In this document: piece after piece, positions 9,822-20,200 of the stretch
Layout of the letters: the number at the start of each line of letters is the position of its first letter
How positions within the stretch are numbered: position 1 is the stretch's first letter
Assembly: GCF_003573695.1 (NCBI RefSeq)
Contig: NW_020621936.1
Location: 11,780,001-11,844,000 of the forward strand
Source: Papaver somniferum
Taxonomy: Eukaryota; Streptophyta; Magnoliopsida; Ranunculales; Papaveraceae
Length of the DNA: 64,000 nucleotides
Direction: 5' to 3'
Program-made: the position numbers and the translations under genes
The notes under the pieces: model-generated
Told to the model about the DNA's origin: nothing
Database searches by the model: none
Seen by the model: only the letters and a program-made list of their open reading frames with translations

Positions 9822-10478
9822 TCACTCGGAGTCGTAATCCGACCTTTCCGTCTCCGATCCCATATCAGTTTCAGAATCAGTCACTATGTTGAGTATGACC
9901 TCATTTTCATGTGTTGTTCGTGATAGGTACGCCTGATACTCATCCTCTACACTGACTTCATTCACAGGGTGGTCTGTATAATCCTTATATCTTCCAGCAT
10001 AAATTGATGCTCTTCTAGCCCTAATCCTTCTCATAAAAAACACACCTTCTCTTCTTTCTCTTTTCTGCAACAACTGCAAAAATTCTTCTGGGTATTCTTC
10101 TTCTTTTAATTTCTCTATGCTTCTCTTCTTTGTATCTTCATTTTCTGTCTCACATACTGATTTTGCATGATCAAACTCATTCCACAACAGATCCATATCA
10201 TCGTCTTGGTTATTGTTCTGCAAACCTACTTCTTCCTCTTCTCTCATATTCCTAGCCTCTTCTTTCTTCTTCTTTTTATTCAATCTTATTGCTTTCGATA
10301 TATGGTACTCTGCTTTCTCTAGTTGCTCCAAATTCATTTCACATACTGCTAATTTGAACATCATCATCACTTCCTTTCTCTTCAAGCACTCCTCCTTATC
10401 AACTTCTTCAGCTGTCATTGGGGTCTTGCCTTTTGATGGTTTGGAACCACTCCCTTTTTCTGTGTTATTCGGAGCCAT
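9822..10478 (-). CDS. Hypothetical charged protein with a TPR-like helix pair
   Basis: An intact 218-residue frame. Residues 1-25 are Lys/Ser/Gly-rich (nuclear-signal-like GSGSKPSKGKTP). Residues about 40-70 (LAVCEMNLEQLEKAEYHIS, then KAIRLNKKKKK) have the Ala/Leu spacing of one tetratricopeptide repeat. A Glu/Asp-rich stretch follows, then a long Lys/Glu helix region and a basic block FFMRRIRARRASIYAGRY. The C-terminal 60 residues are acidic and serine-rich (SETDMGSETERSDYDSE), with possible CK2 sites. No known family was recognised as a whole. The long leader upstream is purine-rich (GAGAGGAGAAGAAG). It shares the acidic Ser/Asp tail style of the gene at 3217, but no alignable homology was seen. 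Probably nuclear. Intact, so possibly functional. Confidence 0.55.
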   Translation of the reverse strand: MAPNNTEKGSGSKPSKGKTPMTAEEVDKEECLKRKEVMMMFKLAVCEMNLEQLEKAEYHISKAIRLNKKKKKEEARNMREEEEVGLQNNNQDDDMDLLWNEFDHAKSVCETENEDTKKRSIEKLKEEEYPEEFLQLLQKRERREGVFFMRRIRARRASIYAGRYKDYTDHPVNEVSVEDEYQAYLSRTTHENEVILNIVTDSETDMGSETERSDYDSE

Positions 10479-10882
10479 TGTTATCTCTGAAACTTTTTTT
10501 TCTTCTTCTCCTCTCTTGGCTTTTCTATCTCTCTGGAAAATAATGAATATAATCCCTAATTCCTCTCACATTTATTATCTTTTTTTTTTTTCTTTTTTCT
10601 TCTGAGAATTTTTCCCAAGAGACGCATGCAATGGTTGAATTCAAAGAAATTATAACACCCTACTAAAATGGCATGTCCTTTCAGACCTACTTCATGACGT
10701 AATGGTTATCCTTTAGATTTTGTTCCCTTTTAAATAAAAATCCTGTTATAGGTTTAAGCTATAACCACTTATAATATAACGTGCAAATATGCGTTACTTT
10801 CCTGCTCATTAAGGACGCGACCATTCAAATAATGCCTGCTCATAAAGGATGCGACCATTCACCAATAGGTGTATTGGATGTC

Positions 10883-10890
10883 TATATAAG
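10883..10890 (+). promoter_or_regulatory. TATA box of F-box gene 2
   Basis: TATATAAG followed by CTTTACTCGTACCTGCTTG. The upstream words GCGACCATTC and GTGTATTGGATG are shared with F-box gene 1. The leader is about 70-75 nt. Confidence 0.6.
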
Positions 10891-10989
10891 CTTTACTCGT
10901 ACCTGCTTGAAGCATTCTACAATATTAAGAAAATCCTAAAAGCTTGTAATTATTATTTTTTTTGATAATCTTTCATGAGTATAATAGTG

Positions 10990-12162
10990 ATGGATATGTT
11001 GTCGGAATTAACTACCAAGATACTACAACACTTCCAAACTGCAGAAAGCATTTTAGCAAGCAAATGTGTTTCCAAAGAGTGAAATAATATCCTCGGGGAC
11101 AAAAGAATTGGACTCCTTTTTGGTGCCACACTGATAATAGGGAAAGAAGTTACTCAGCTCTTTTATAGAGAGGAATATTTCAGCCCGATCGCAACAGCCA
11201 ACAATCACGACGCCCAGAATGATGGAACCCATGAAGATTTGACTAAGTTGCACCCAATAGTTGGATCTTGCAATGGTTTGGTATGTTTTTATGTTTCACA
11301 CCACCACATACAAGATCCTATATATGTTATGAATCCAGAAACTGGTGAACACCTACATCTGCCACAACTATGCATCTCAATTGCACGAGATCAAGTACTT
11401 TCGTGGTATCCACGATACAATGTAATTGGGGGTTTCGGCTACTGTCAACGTACCAATGAGTACAAGGTTGTTCGAATTCACATGGATGGTAAAGTTCAAA
11501 TACACACTATAGGAGACAAGAAGGGATGGAGGAACACAGCAGAGGAGATTCCTTATACTTTTCGGAGTTCAGGTGTGTACACACATGGTTATATTTTTTG
11601 GATAGATTGTTGTCAGTGGGATGGTGGCATAGTTTCTTTCAATTTGGAAACTGAGACATTTCATCAACATTCGCGACCCCCGCATCATATTCCTGGGAGT
11701 GAATTCCCATCACATGGGATGATTATGTTCGGAGTTCTCCTTTTATTTTACTACATCCATGACGCCTATGATGAGGGGATTAATAAGCCCCGGATAGATT
11801 TTTGGGAACCCATTTCCAAAAAAAATATTCATACATGGGCACCTGACGGGGAATGGAATTGGAATCATAAGAAAAGCATTTTCTTGGAAAAGGATGAGGA
11901 TGAAGGGTGGCCGAGCTATTACCCGATAACTTTTGGAAAAAACAAGGACCTCCTATTGTGGCAGAATGGGCGTTTATTGCGTTACAATGCACTCACCGGA
12001 ATTTGGACGAAAATTTGGGGGACACTATTGTGGGAAACAAGCAGGGTTGCAATTATTCCTCATATGAGGAGCGCTGTCTCGTTGAAGAATTTTGGTGGAC
12101 AATCGGAAACATGTACTCATGATGTCCATGCCACTAACACATTCCTTGGGTTATCTATGTAG
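10990..12162 (+). pseudogene. F-box/FBA gene 2, single nonsense at Trp31
   Basis: A 391-codon frame with one lesion: TGA at 11080-11082 replaces codon 31, the conserved Trp of the F-box (KCVSKE-stop; Trp in copy 1). Everything after it is open and well conserved: VTQLFYREE, IVGSCNGLVCF, MNPETGEHLHLPQ, GGFGYCQRTNEYKVVRI, then an FBA core with repeated aromatic blocks, ending ATNTFLGLSM. As an SCF receptor it would need the F-box, which is cut in half. The first in-frame ATG after the stop lies inside the FBA domain (MNPETG), so re-initiation would give a fragment. Promoter and leader are conserved. It is either a very young pseudogene or depends on read-through; the flawless remaining 360 codons make the lesion look recent. 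Confidence 0.85.
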
Positions 12163-12681
12163 TTTTTTTTTCTTGTAGTTGTGTTGTCTTTTTTATTTTT
12201 TGGTATTTGGATTTTTTTCTGTGTACAATTTATTCCTTGGATTATCTACGTAGTTTTTTTTCTCTTGTAGTTTTTATTTTTTTATTTATTATTTTTTTTT
12301 TGGTGTTTGGATTATTTTCTATGTTGAAATGTACAATTTAATTAGTTTGGGTCATTGTTTAACTAGCCCACCTTTGGTTTTTTCCTTTTCTTTCCGTTAC
12401 ACCTATGGTCCAGCCGTCCGGGCAACCCCAACCGACCTAGGTAATTAGTCGAAAGTAGAAATATTATTTGAGTATTTCCTAAGAGATCATGATTTATTTT
12501 AGTTTGTTATGTTCGGAATGTATATTAGATTAAAAACACAATTAGATAAACATGAAAATATTCATTTCATATCTCATTACATTGCTACAATATCTCATTT
12601 TTTAGTAATATGGAAATTTAAATATTCGGTGTAAATACCAAAGAATAGTGATTTAAGATGGAAAAACTAAAACAATTAGCC

Positions 12682-12684
<3 letters not shown>
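12163..12684. other. 3' flank of F-box gene 2 with local repeat copy 2
   Basis: A T-rich 3' region with a tandem duplication (GTACAATTTATTCCTTGGAT/ GTACAATTTAATTAG type). A block at about 12395-12480 (CACCTATGGTC..CCAACCGACCTA) recurs at about 14390-14470 after F-box gene 3. Local repeat words (see 8900) lie at 12505-12650. Both show that genes 2 and 3 arose as a direct duplication of about 1.85 kb. Confidence 0.55.

Positions 12685-12748
<64 letters not shown>
12685..12748. repeat. (TA)n microsatellite replacing a TATA box
   Basis: About 32 TA dinucleotides ending exactly in ...TATATAAGCTTTACTCGTATCTGC, the position and downstream sequence of the TATA box in F-box genes 1 and 2. Confidence 0.9.
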
Positions 12749-12750
<2 letters not shown>

Positions 12751-12841
12751 CTTTACTCGTATCTGCTTGTAGCATTCTAAAATAACAAAATCCTAAAATC
12801 TTGTAATTTTTTTTTGATAATCTTTCATCAGTATAATAGTG

Positions 12842-14002
12842 ATGGATATGTTGCCGGAATTAACTACCGAGATACTTCAGTGCATCCAAACTGCAGAAAG
12901 CGTTTTAGCAAACAAATGTGTATGCAAAGAATAGAATACTATCCTTGGGGACAAAAGAATTGGATTACTTTTTGGTGCCACACCAATAGTGGGGAAAGAT
13001 AAAGTTACTCAACTCTTTTATAGAGAGGAAGATTTCAGCTGGATTGCCAACAATCACGACGCCCGGAATGATGGAACCCATGTTGATTGGACTATGTTGC
13101 ACCCAATAGTTGGATCTTGCAACGGTATGGTATGTTTTTATGTTTCACACCACGGCATACAAGATCCTGCATATATTATGAATCCAGAAAGTGGTGAGCA
13201 CCTCCATCTCCCAGAACTATGCATCCCAATTGCACCGGATCCAGTACTTTCATGGTATCCACGATACACCTTAATAGGGGGTTTCGGCTACTGTCAACGT
13301 ACCAATGAGTACAAGGTAGTTCGAATTTACATGGATGGTAAAGTTCAAATACACACTCTAAGAGACAAGAGGGGATGGAGGAACATAGCAAAAGAGATTC
13401 CTTATACTTTTTTGAGTTCAGGTGTGTACGCACATGGTTGTATTTTTTGGAAGGATTGCTGTCAGCAGGATATTGGCATAATATCTTTCAATTTGGACAC
13501 TAATACGTTCCATAAACATTCACCACCCCCGCATCATATTATTAGGAGTGAATTTTGGATAAATACTTACCCATCACTTGGGATGGTCATGTTCGGAGTT
13601 CGCATTTTATTTTACTACATCCATGAGGGGAATGATCGGCCCCGGATAGATTTCTGGGCTCCCATTTCCGAAGAAAATATTCATACATGGGCACCTGACA
13701 GGAAATGGAATTGGAATTATAAGATAAGCATTTACTTTGAAGATGATGAATGGTCGACTTATAACCCGATAACCTTTGTAAATAACAAGGACCTCTTATT
13801 TTGGAAGAATAGGCGTTTATTACGTTACAATACACTCACCAGAATTTGGACGGAAATTTGGGGGGAACTACGGTGGGAAACAAGGGTTGCAATTATTCCT
13901 CACGTGAGGAGCGCTGTCTCGTTGAAGAAGTTTGGTGGATAAACGGAAACGTGTACTCATGATGTCCATGCCATTAACACATTCCTTGGCTTATCTATGT
14001 AG
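12842..14002 (+). pseudogene. F-box/FBA gene 3, nonsense at Trp31 and near the end
   Basis: Tandem paralogue of the gene at 10990 (start-to-start 1,852 bp). The F-box start MDMLPELTTEILQ is followed by KCVCKE and TAG at 12932-12934, the same codon 31 that is TGA in copy 2. The FBA part is intact (IVGSCNGMVCF, MNPESGEHLHLPE, GGFGYCQRTNEYKVVRI). A second lesion, TAA at 13940-13942 where copy 2 has CAA, removes the last 20 codons; the ancestral stop TAG is at 14000-14002. An ATG at 13094 in frame, just before IVGSCNG, could start an FBA-only protein of about 280 residues lacking the F-box. As annotated, a pseudogene; an FBA-only product cannot be excluded. Confidence 0.85.
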
Positions 14003-14094
14003 CTTTTTTTCTTGTAGTTGTGATTTTTTTTTTTGGTATCAGGATTTTTTTTGTATGCTGAAATGTACAATTTATTACTTGGTTTATCACTTTT

Positions 14095-14270
14095 TTTCTT
14101 CTTGTATTAAACAAAAGGCCACACGGGACAACTTCATTAGAAAAATAATCCATCGTCACACAGGAAAATGGTTGGTATCCTAGCGACAAGCTGGGCACCA
14201 ACACCTTTTGGAATCGCTACACCAAGCCTATGAAAAATAAAATTGTTTATTCTAGTAGTAACATCATGAC
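14095..14270 (-). mobile_element. 5'-truncated LINE 3' tail
   Basis: The minus strand encodes GVGAQLVARIPT, matching SVGAQLVARLPT at the C-terminus of the LINE fragment at 32078. It is followed by an A/G-rich tail with AAGAAGAAAAAAAG. It interrupts the 3' flank of F-box gene 3 relative to gene 2, where the flank is continuous. Only the last few dozen codons of the reverse transcriptase ORF are present. Confidence 0.6.
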
Positions 14271-14479
14271 TAGCAAGACAGTTCCTTTTTTTGGCGTTTT
14301 GATTTTTTTCTATATATATAGTGTTGCCGCTAAATGTTTGATCATCGTTTAACTAGCCAACCTTTGTTTTTTTCCTTTTTTTCTTTACACCTATGGTCAA
14401 GCCGGCCGGCCCACCCCAACCGACCTACGTAATTAGTTGAAAAGTAGAAAAATTATTTGGGTATTTCCTAAGAGATCGT

Positions 14480-14700
14480 GTATATTAAATAAAAAGAAAA
14501 TTAGATAAATATGAAAATATTCATTCCATATCTCATTAGATCGCGTATATTATTTGTTATGGTCGTAATATATATTAGATTAAAAAGGAAATTAGATAAA
14601 CATGAAAATATTCGTTCCATACTACAATATTCGGTGTAAACACCAAAGAATAGGTGTTTTAAGATAATGATGGAAAACCTAAAAAAATTAGGATGTTCCT
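14480..14700. repeat. Local repeat family, two further copies
   Basis: The word order GGAAATTAGATAAACATGAAAATATTC...CCATA appears twice here, then TTCGGTGTAAACACCAAAGAATAGG, as at 12620-12650. It runs directly into the promoter of the PRKLRI gene at 14763. Confidence 0.5.
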
Positions 14701-14706
14701 TACAAA

Positions 14707-14716
14707 TATATATAAA
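14707..14716 (+). promoter_or_regulatory. TATA box of PRKLRI copy 2
   Basis: TATATATAAA followed by TTCCACCAAGCATAAA, then AGTATTAAGAGGAAA and the ATG 47 nt after the box. Same layout as copy 1. Confidence 0.6.
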
Positions 14717-14762
14717 TTCCACCAAGCATAAATTTTTTTTAACATAGAGTATTAAGAGGAAA

Positions 14763-15251
14763 ATGAGTTCTGCTAAGAGGGATTGTAGAGATGAAACTAA
14801 AGAGAGGATCCAAAAATGTCCTCGACTGATGGTTGGTCCTCGTAAATTGAGGATTATCATTACTGTGTACGGAGTAACTACTGTTCCTGGTGTTCCTCTC
14901 GACGCTGTAATTAGTTCTGTTGTCAGTAGTGTTGACACTGATGATGTTCCTATTTATGCTGATGTTATTCATGGTGTTTCTCTGGACGCTGTAATCAGTA
15001 GTATTGAGAATGCCGATGTTCCTGCTTATGATGATGTTCCTACTGTGAATGATGATACTCCTGCTTCTATTATTGATGAAGATCCCGATGTTCCAGACAT
15101 GGCAAAGGATCCAAAAGTTAACAAGCATGATCTTAACAAGTATGTGGAGCCTGATAAAGCAGAAAATGCCATATCTGAGGATGACAAGCCGCCCAAGACT
15201 GCTAGTTGGAGTGATCAAGTTCACCTCAGCATTGCGAGAATAACTGTTTGA
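14763..15251 (+). CDS. PRKLRI-family small protein, copy 2
   Basis: An intact 162-residue frame, MSSAKRDCRDETKERIQKCPR..., with the core PRKLRIIITVYGVTTVPGVPL at about residues 26-46, aligned with copy 1 (5172). The tail is a degenerate internal repeat: (V/S)LDAVISS(V/I) occurs twice (after VPGVP and after GVS), linked by DVPxYADV/DVPAYDDVP units, then an acidic Asp/Pro/Lys stretch. It ends WSDQVHLSIARITV. The tail is unlike that of copy 1, so only the head is conserved. No known domain, signal or membrane segment. Promoter and start agree with copy 1. The 6.8-kb duplicated CACTA segment begins only 66 nt beyond the stop. Function unknown. The conserved head with a free tail would suit a small adaptor or a secreted-effector-like fast-evolving protein, though no signal peptide is seen. 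Confidence 0.6.
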   Translation: MSSAKRDCRDETKERIQKCPRLMVGPRKLRIIITVYGVTTVPGVPLDAVISSVVSSVDTDDVPIYADVIHGVSLDAVISSIENADVPAYDDVPTVNDDTPASIIDEDPDVPDMAKDPKVNKHDLNKYVEPDKAENAISEDDKPPKTASWSDQVHLSIARITV

Positions 15252-15749
15252 GGATGGGGATGGTTCATTTGATTTATTTATTTTTGATGATAGGGTTTGA
15301 TTTATGGATTTCTTTTTGTGGACGCTTTGAAAGTTGTTTTCATTTCTTGTTTCGTTTGCTAATTTTGTCATTTAGAAGAAAGTGATATTTAAGAATTCTT
15401 TTATTATTTAGGTATTGGAATCATGAAATAAATCAGATAATTATTGACAAGTTCACAGACTTTACAGAATGCAATATACTCCTGCAAATTTATTTATTTA
15501 TGAGGTGTGCATTCTTTAGGAAAAATAAATATAATTAGCTGAAATAACGGAGGAAATATAGAAACATACAGTTGTTCCCCCCTGTAAACAATAAGAAGAA
15601 TCAATTGATCACATTAGGTCTGATCTTATTATCTCCTTGACAATACTTTTAACAAAAATACGAGTTTGAACAAGTAAAGTGCTACTGAAATTAAAGTACT
15701 GCTATACGGCGATGTTAATGATAATGATCTTTGCGTGGATTTGGATGAG

Positions 15750-15815
15750 AATGAGGAACCAGACTAATTTGACAAAGAACCAGACTAATCTAACAAAGAA
15801 CCTGACTCATCTAAC
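15750..15815 (+). repeat. 21-bp tandem repeat in unit A
   Basis: GAACCAGACTAATTTGACAAA and two variants follow each other; unit B has fewer units near 22557-22600. The frame before it reads GDVNDNDLCVDLDENEEPD, an acidic relic of coding character ending in TAA. Confidence 0.5.
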
Positions 15816-16370
15816 AAGTTCTTTGCTTTTTTAAACATGGTTTTTGATGTGTGAACTTTTAGTTTACGTATTTTTTTAAGTACTGCACTATATGCATGCT
15901 TCTTACGCTGATAGATAGGTTGACATTTATGTGACGGATGATTTACGCTGACTTTTTGTGTTTTCTGGAAATGATGAACATGAAAATGGATGGGTTTAGT
16001 TTATTTATCTTTAGTAGCTTACTGTATGATTAGAATAATACGTTTCCTACATAGGTCCCACTAATAATTCATACGTTTCCTCCCTAAACCAAGAATAATA
16101 CAGGAGACAACCCAGCTTAAAAAGTTTTAAGGAAAATATTATTCGAAATAGGAAAGTAAATTTTTTATATGGCCTCTTCTCGAGTTGGTTAGAGATAGGA
16201 AACTAAATTTCGAAAATTTTGGCAAACAATTTTATCATAACTGTCAACGATATATTCTCTCATAAAATAAGGAAACTAACCATATTGGTTACACATCAAA
16301 AATTTGGAAATAAAAAAAGAAAAACACCAAAAATATTTTGTTTGGAGGGTGATGAAAATGAATTTTACTG

Positions 16371-16406
16371 GGCGGGATGATTTCAAAAGGAAAATCAATT
16401 CCCGCC
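16371..16406. promoter_or_regulatory. Hairpin with paired TTCCCGCC sites
   Basis: GGCGGGATGATTTC and its near-perfect reverse complement GAAAATCAATTCCCGCC are separated by a few bases. TTCCCGCC is the consensus of plant E2F sites. The copy in unit B is at 23152-23187. It lies about 630 bp before the TATA box of the TnpA-like gene. Role in regulation is inference. Confidence 0.4.
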
Positions 16407-17004
16407 TGATGGTTTGGTTAAATACCAAAAATAAAAAGAAAGATGAGTTCGATCTACTTTTTTCAGTTTTTATTACTCAATTCATTCTCTCTATGAAATC
16501 ATAATTATGTTACTGTCTCTAATCTTTACAAGGAACCTACCTCTTCAGACTCGATCTTTGTTATTGGTATTATTTCTACAACCCATTATCGAATGAATAT
16601 TAAATTGATGTTAGATTTTTTATTCGATCTCATGGAATCAGATGTTAGATCTTATAGGTTTACTAGTTAAATCATGATTAGGGTTTTTATTCTATTACTT
16701 CTTATAGGTTTACTAGTTAAAGCATGATTAGGGTTTTTATTCTATTTTTATTATCTCTAATCTTTACGCGGAACCTACCTCTTCAGAATCGATCTCTGTA
16801 CTCGATATTTGTTGTTGGTATTACTTCTACAACCCATTATCGAATGAGTCTCTGTTACTTGGCGAGCCTGTAACGTCTGCATTTTAAGTTTCCACTTTTA
16901 ATGATACCATGTTGCTGGTTAGCTAATTTGACTATCATTTTCAAGCTAAAAATGGATAATCATTATGTGGTGCTTTAGTACTCTTGGCTTTTGTAACAAA
17001 AATT

Positions 17005-17012
17005 TATATAAG
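17005..17012 (+). promoter_or_regulatory. TATA box of TnpA-like gene A
   Basis: TATATAAG followed by ACCGTTTAACCGG, conserved in unit B at about 24147-24155. The leader to the ATG at 17250 is about 210 nt and may contain an intron. Confidence 0.45.
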
Positions 17013-17249
17013 ACCGTTTAACCGGTACCTTTCGCTTCGTGTATAACACAATACTCATGAGGATATTTTGAGTGTTGCATTGATGTTTTAGCCTCAAGTT
17101 ACATGCATCAATGAGTTCATGTTTGTTTTCTTTTCATATAATAGAAAGTAGGTGTAACACATGTTGCCTATCCTGTTAGGTTTAGCTAATATTTTCCAAA
17201 ATAAGCTCAAATTCCTAACTGAGATGCACGTACCTACACAACTTTTGTC

Positions 17250-20200
17250 ATGGGAGAAGATGATGATTACAACGTGCCCCCAGAGGAGGACCAATGGGAT
17301 GATGAGGTGGATTATGATGAAGAAACGATGGAGTTGGATGAGAGTCAATATGACATTGAACAATCAGATGGCGGTGATGATGAAGATATGGTCCCCAATG
17401 ATATATTTGAAGAATTAACAGGTAATGTTCGAAATCTTGTACTTACATGTTTCTACTTAAACATCACATGGTTTCATATTTTTCCTCGGTTATTTCCAGA
17501 CTCAGACGATTCTGAAAATGAAGATCTCGAAGTGTTAGAAGAAAAAGAAATGGAAAATGCTCCAGAAGCAGAAAAGCAGCCACAACAGGATGACTCTACA
17601 GAAGAGATCAGAAAAGAGAGGGGAATGACAAGAATGTTGAAGCTGCATAAAGACTTCTCGAATAAAGAAGCCAAAAAAAGGGATATTGAATTTGACAAAA
17701 TGTTTCGGCCTATTGGTGGCCATAGAATTGAATTCAGTAGTAACCTAGGCTATTTGGCCCGTGATATGGTTGGAATAAAACATTTATGTTGGAAGGAAGT
17801 CCCTGCAACAACAAGACAAAATATGTGGGAGAAAATTCTGGTATGCATATGCGATTATCAATTCGGAGATTTTGTTGTCTAACTGTGAGTCTGTGATGAA
17901 CATACATTAGTTGTTATTGCAGTTTCATTATGAGGTGCCCCATGATTATAAGTGAGCGGTCATGAAGCGTCTACCTGTTCAGATGCGGGACTTCAGAAGG
18001 AAATTGTACAATAATCATGTAAAACTCTTCCTGGAAAGACCGGACAAACTAAAAACTTTCCCCAATAAGTACGAAACGGTAATGGACCAAGAAGACTGGG
18101 ACGAATACCTTAAGTATGTACTAGAATCGCCTATATTTAAGGTATGGAATACACATTGCTTTTTCTAATTTGTGTTTCTTTCTTATTGTCTATCCCAGCA
18201 TACTAATGAAATTATTTTTATTTCCTCTGCAAGAAAAATTCGGAGAAGGGGAAAGAGGCAATATCACAATCCAAGTTTCCACATCGGACGGGACAAGGAG
18301 GATACTCGGGATTAAAACTAAAATTAGTAAGTCTGTTGTCTTATTTATTGTACACTGCACAGTAAAATCGGCCATATCAGATACTTCTGTTTTGTATGTC
18401 GTGTTGCGTGTCTCATATATGCAGAAACTTATAATGGTATAGGGATGTGTCCTCTTACACCAATCTGTAATTTCGTCACATTAGATGCTTTGGAGTAGGT
18501 TTTCTGTTTTACACAGTTAATATATGTGCGGATGTAAATCCTTACTTGTTTCTGGTAACTACTAGGTCAAAGAGGGAAAGGTTGTCGAAGAAGATCTTGA
18601 AGACCGGTGCTTCATGTGGGCAAAAGCACGCGAAAACAAAGACGGAATCGTACCAGACAAATTTGTCAGGGAGAAGACAATTGAAGTTGTGAGAAAACAT
18701 AAACTTTACAATCCTCATGTTAACCAAAGTAAGTGCGCAAGCTTTATATCAGAATTTAACACATTATTTGAACAGGTAGAGAAGCGGAAGATGATTCAAT
18801 ATGGAACTCTAAAGGTTGGTCATAACGAGGATGCCCTAACAGTTGTGATCGTCCCGGATAAGGGTGGACGTGTCAAGGGGGATGGCTTTGGAGTGACGGC
18901 AACACTTTACTTTCCAAATGGAAGAAAACCAAGACACTCGAAAGAGAATGATGAACTGCGTGAAAATCTGAAAGCTAAGGAGAAAGAATTAGAGTCTACT
19001 AAAAATGCGTATCAGAGATTAACAAATAACTTATTATCTCAAGGTCACGACATTGCTAAAATTGTGGGAAACAGTATCAGCAAGTCTGGATGAGAGGTAA
19101 GTGAACTGAGTTTTGATTAGATTGTTTAATATTTTTAAAAAACTGGCAGACAGTATCTGATTTTTCAAACAATGTGTTCAACTACAGTCACAGGATGCAG
19201 GACCTATCAACGCCTCCAATCGATCTAAGAATAACATAGGTCCAAAATCAGTTAATCAACTTCCAAAAAAACATGGGAAATCCGGTCCGCAAAGCGGGAC
19301 TCTCCTTGTACCAAAACGCCGACCGTTTCTACTGAATCCCCGGTGTCTTTAGTATCAAAAAAGAAGTCTCCGTATTCTCCATCCACTGGGGAATCTCAGA
19401 ATGTGGCATCTGAAAAAGTTACCATTGATGTATGGTTTTCCAACGCATTTAAATTTTTAATCTTCCATTCACTATCTCTCATCCGCCTTGTGTTTCTGCA
19501 GGGCATAAGATGCAAACTTTGGTCTGGAAAAAAGGACAACGTTGTTGCCTTTGGTAGAGCTTACTCTACAAAGAAGATACTCTATAAAATGAAGTCAGGA
19601 GTGACGGGTTCAGCTACATGCTATGGCGTCCGGGTTAGTGAAGTACTAAATGAAACCATCAAATTACCCTTTGGCAAACCTGGGTTAAAAACTTTAAAAG
19701 ATGTTGGTGATGCTGAAATTAGTTGGCCATCAAATCAAACCATCTTGGATCAAAAGGTTGGTTGCTTGGCTTGTTTGCTTTATTAACTCATTGGATATGT
19801 TTTTACAAAAACCAGTTTTATATATGTATCTTGTTTGAGATAAGAGACGATAATGTTATCAGCTATGTGAATCACTGACGTTAGTGTCTATTTTAGAGAA
19901 CCTTATAGAACGAGATATGTGTTTAGCTACTTGATTGTGAGTCAGTTGTGCATTGTGCTTAAATGGTTTCACTGCAAAAAGAAGGTATAGCTTTCATTTC
20001 AATTTTCTGATGCAGGTAAGTCAACCAAAACATTCCGAGGCTGTGAAATCAACGACTATACTCAACGGAAGCCCATCTCGTATCGCAATATCTGAAAAAG
20101 TTCCGAAGGTATGTGTTTTAAACCAGTTACATGATCTTAAAACCATATGAGTCTGAAATATGCTATCAACTATATTTGTTACGTATTCAATTCATCAGTG

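Noticed and set aside
10213..10605. 130-codon plus-strand frame, Phe/Ser-rich
   Set aside because: Antisense of the better supported gene at 9822-10478.
14501..15371. Minus-strand frames opposite the PRKLRI gene
   Set aside because: Ser/Asn/Ile-rich shadows of the plus-strand gene, which has a TATA box and a paralogue.
16304..16504. Conserved 60-codon frame in both CACTA units (also 23085-23276)
   Set aside because: Conservation follows from the duplication; the frames diverge at the end through an indel and there is no promoter.
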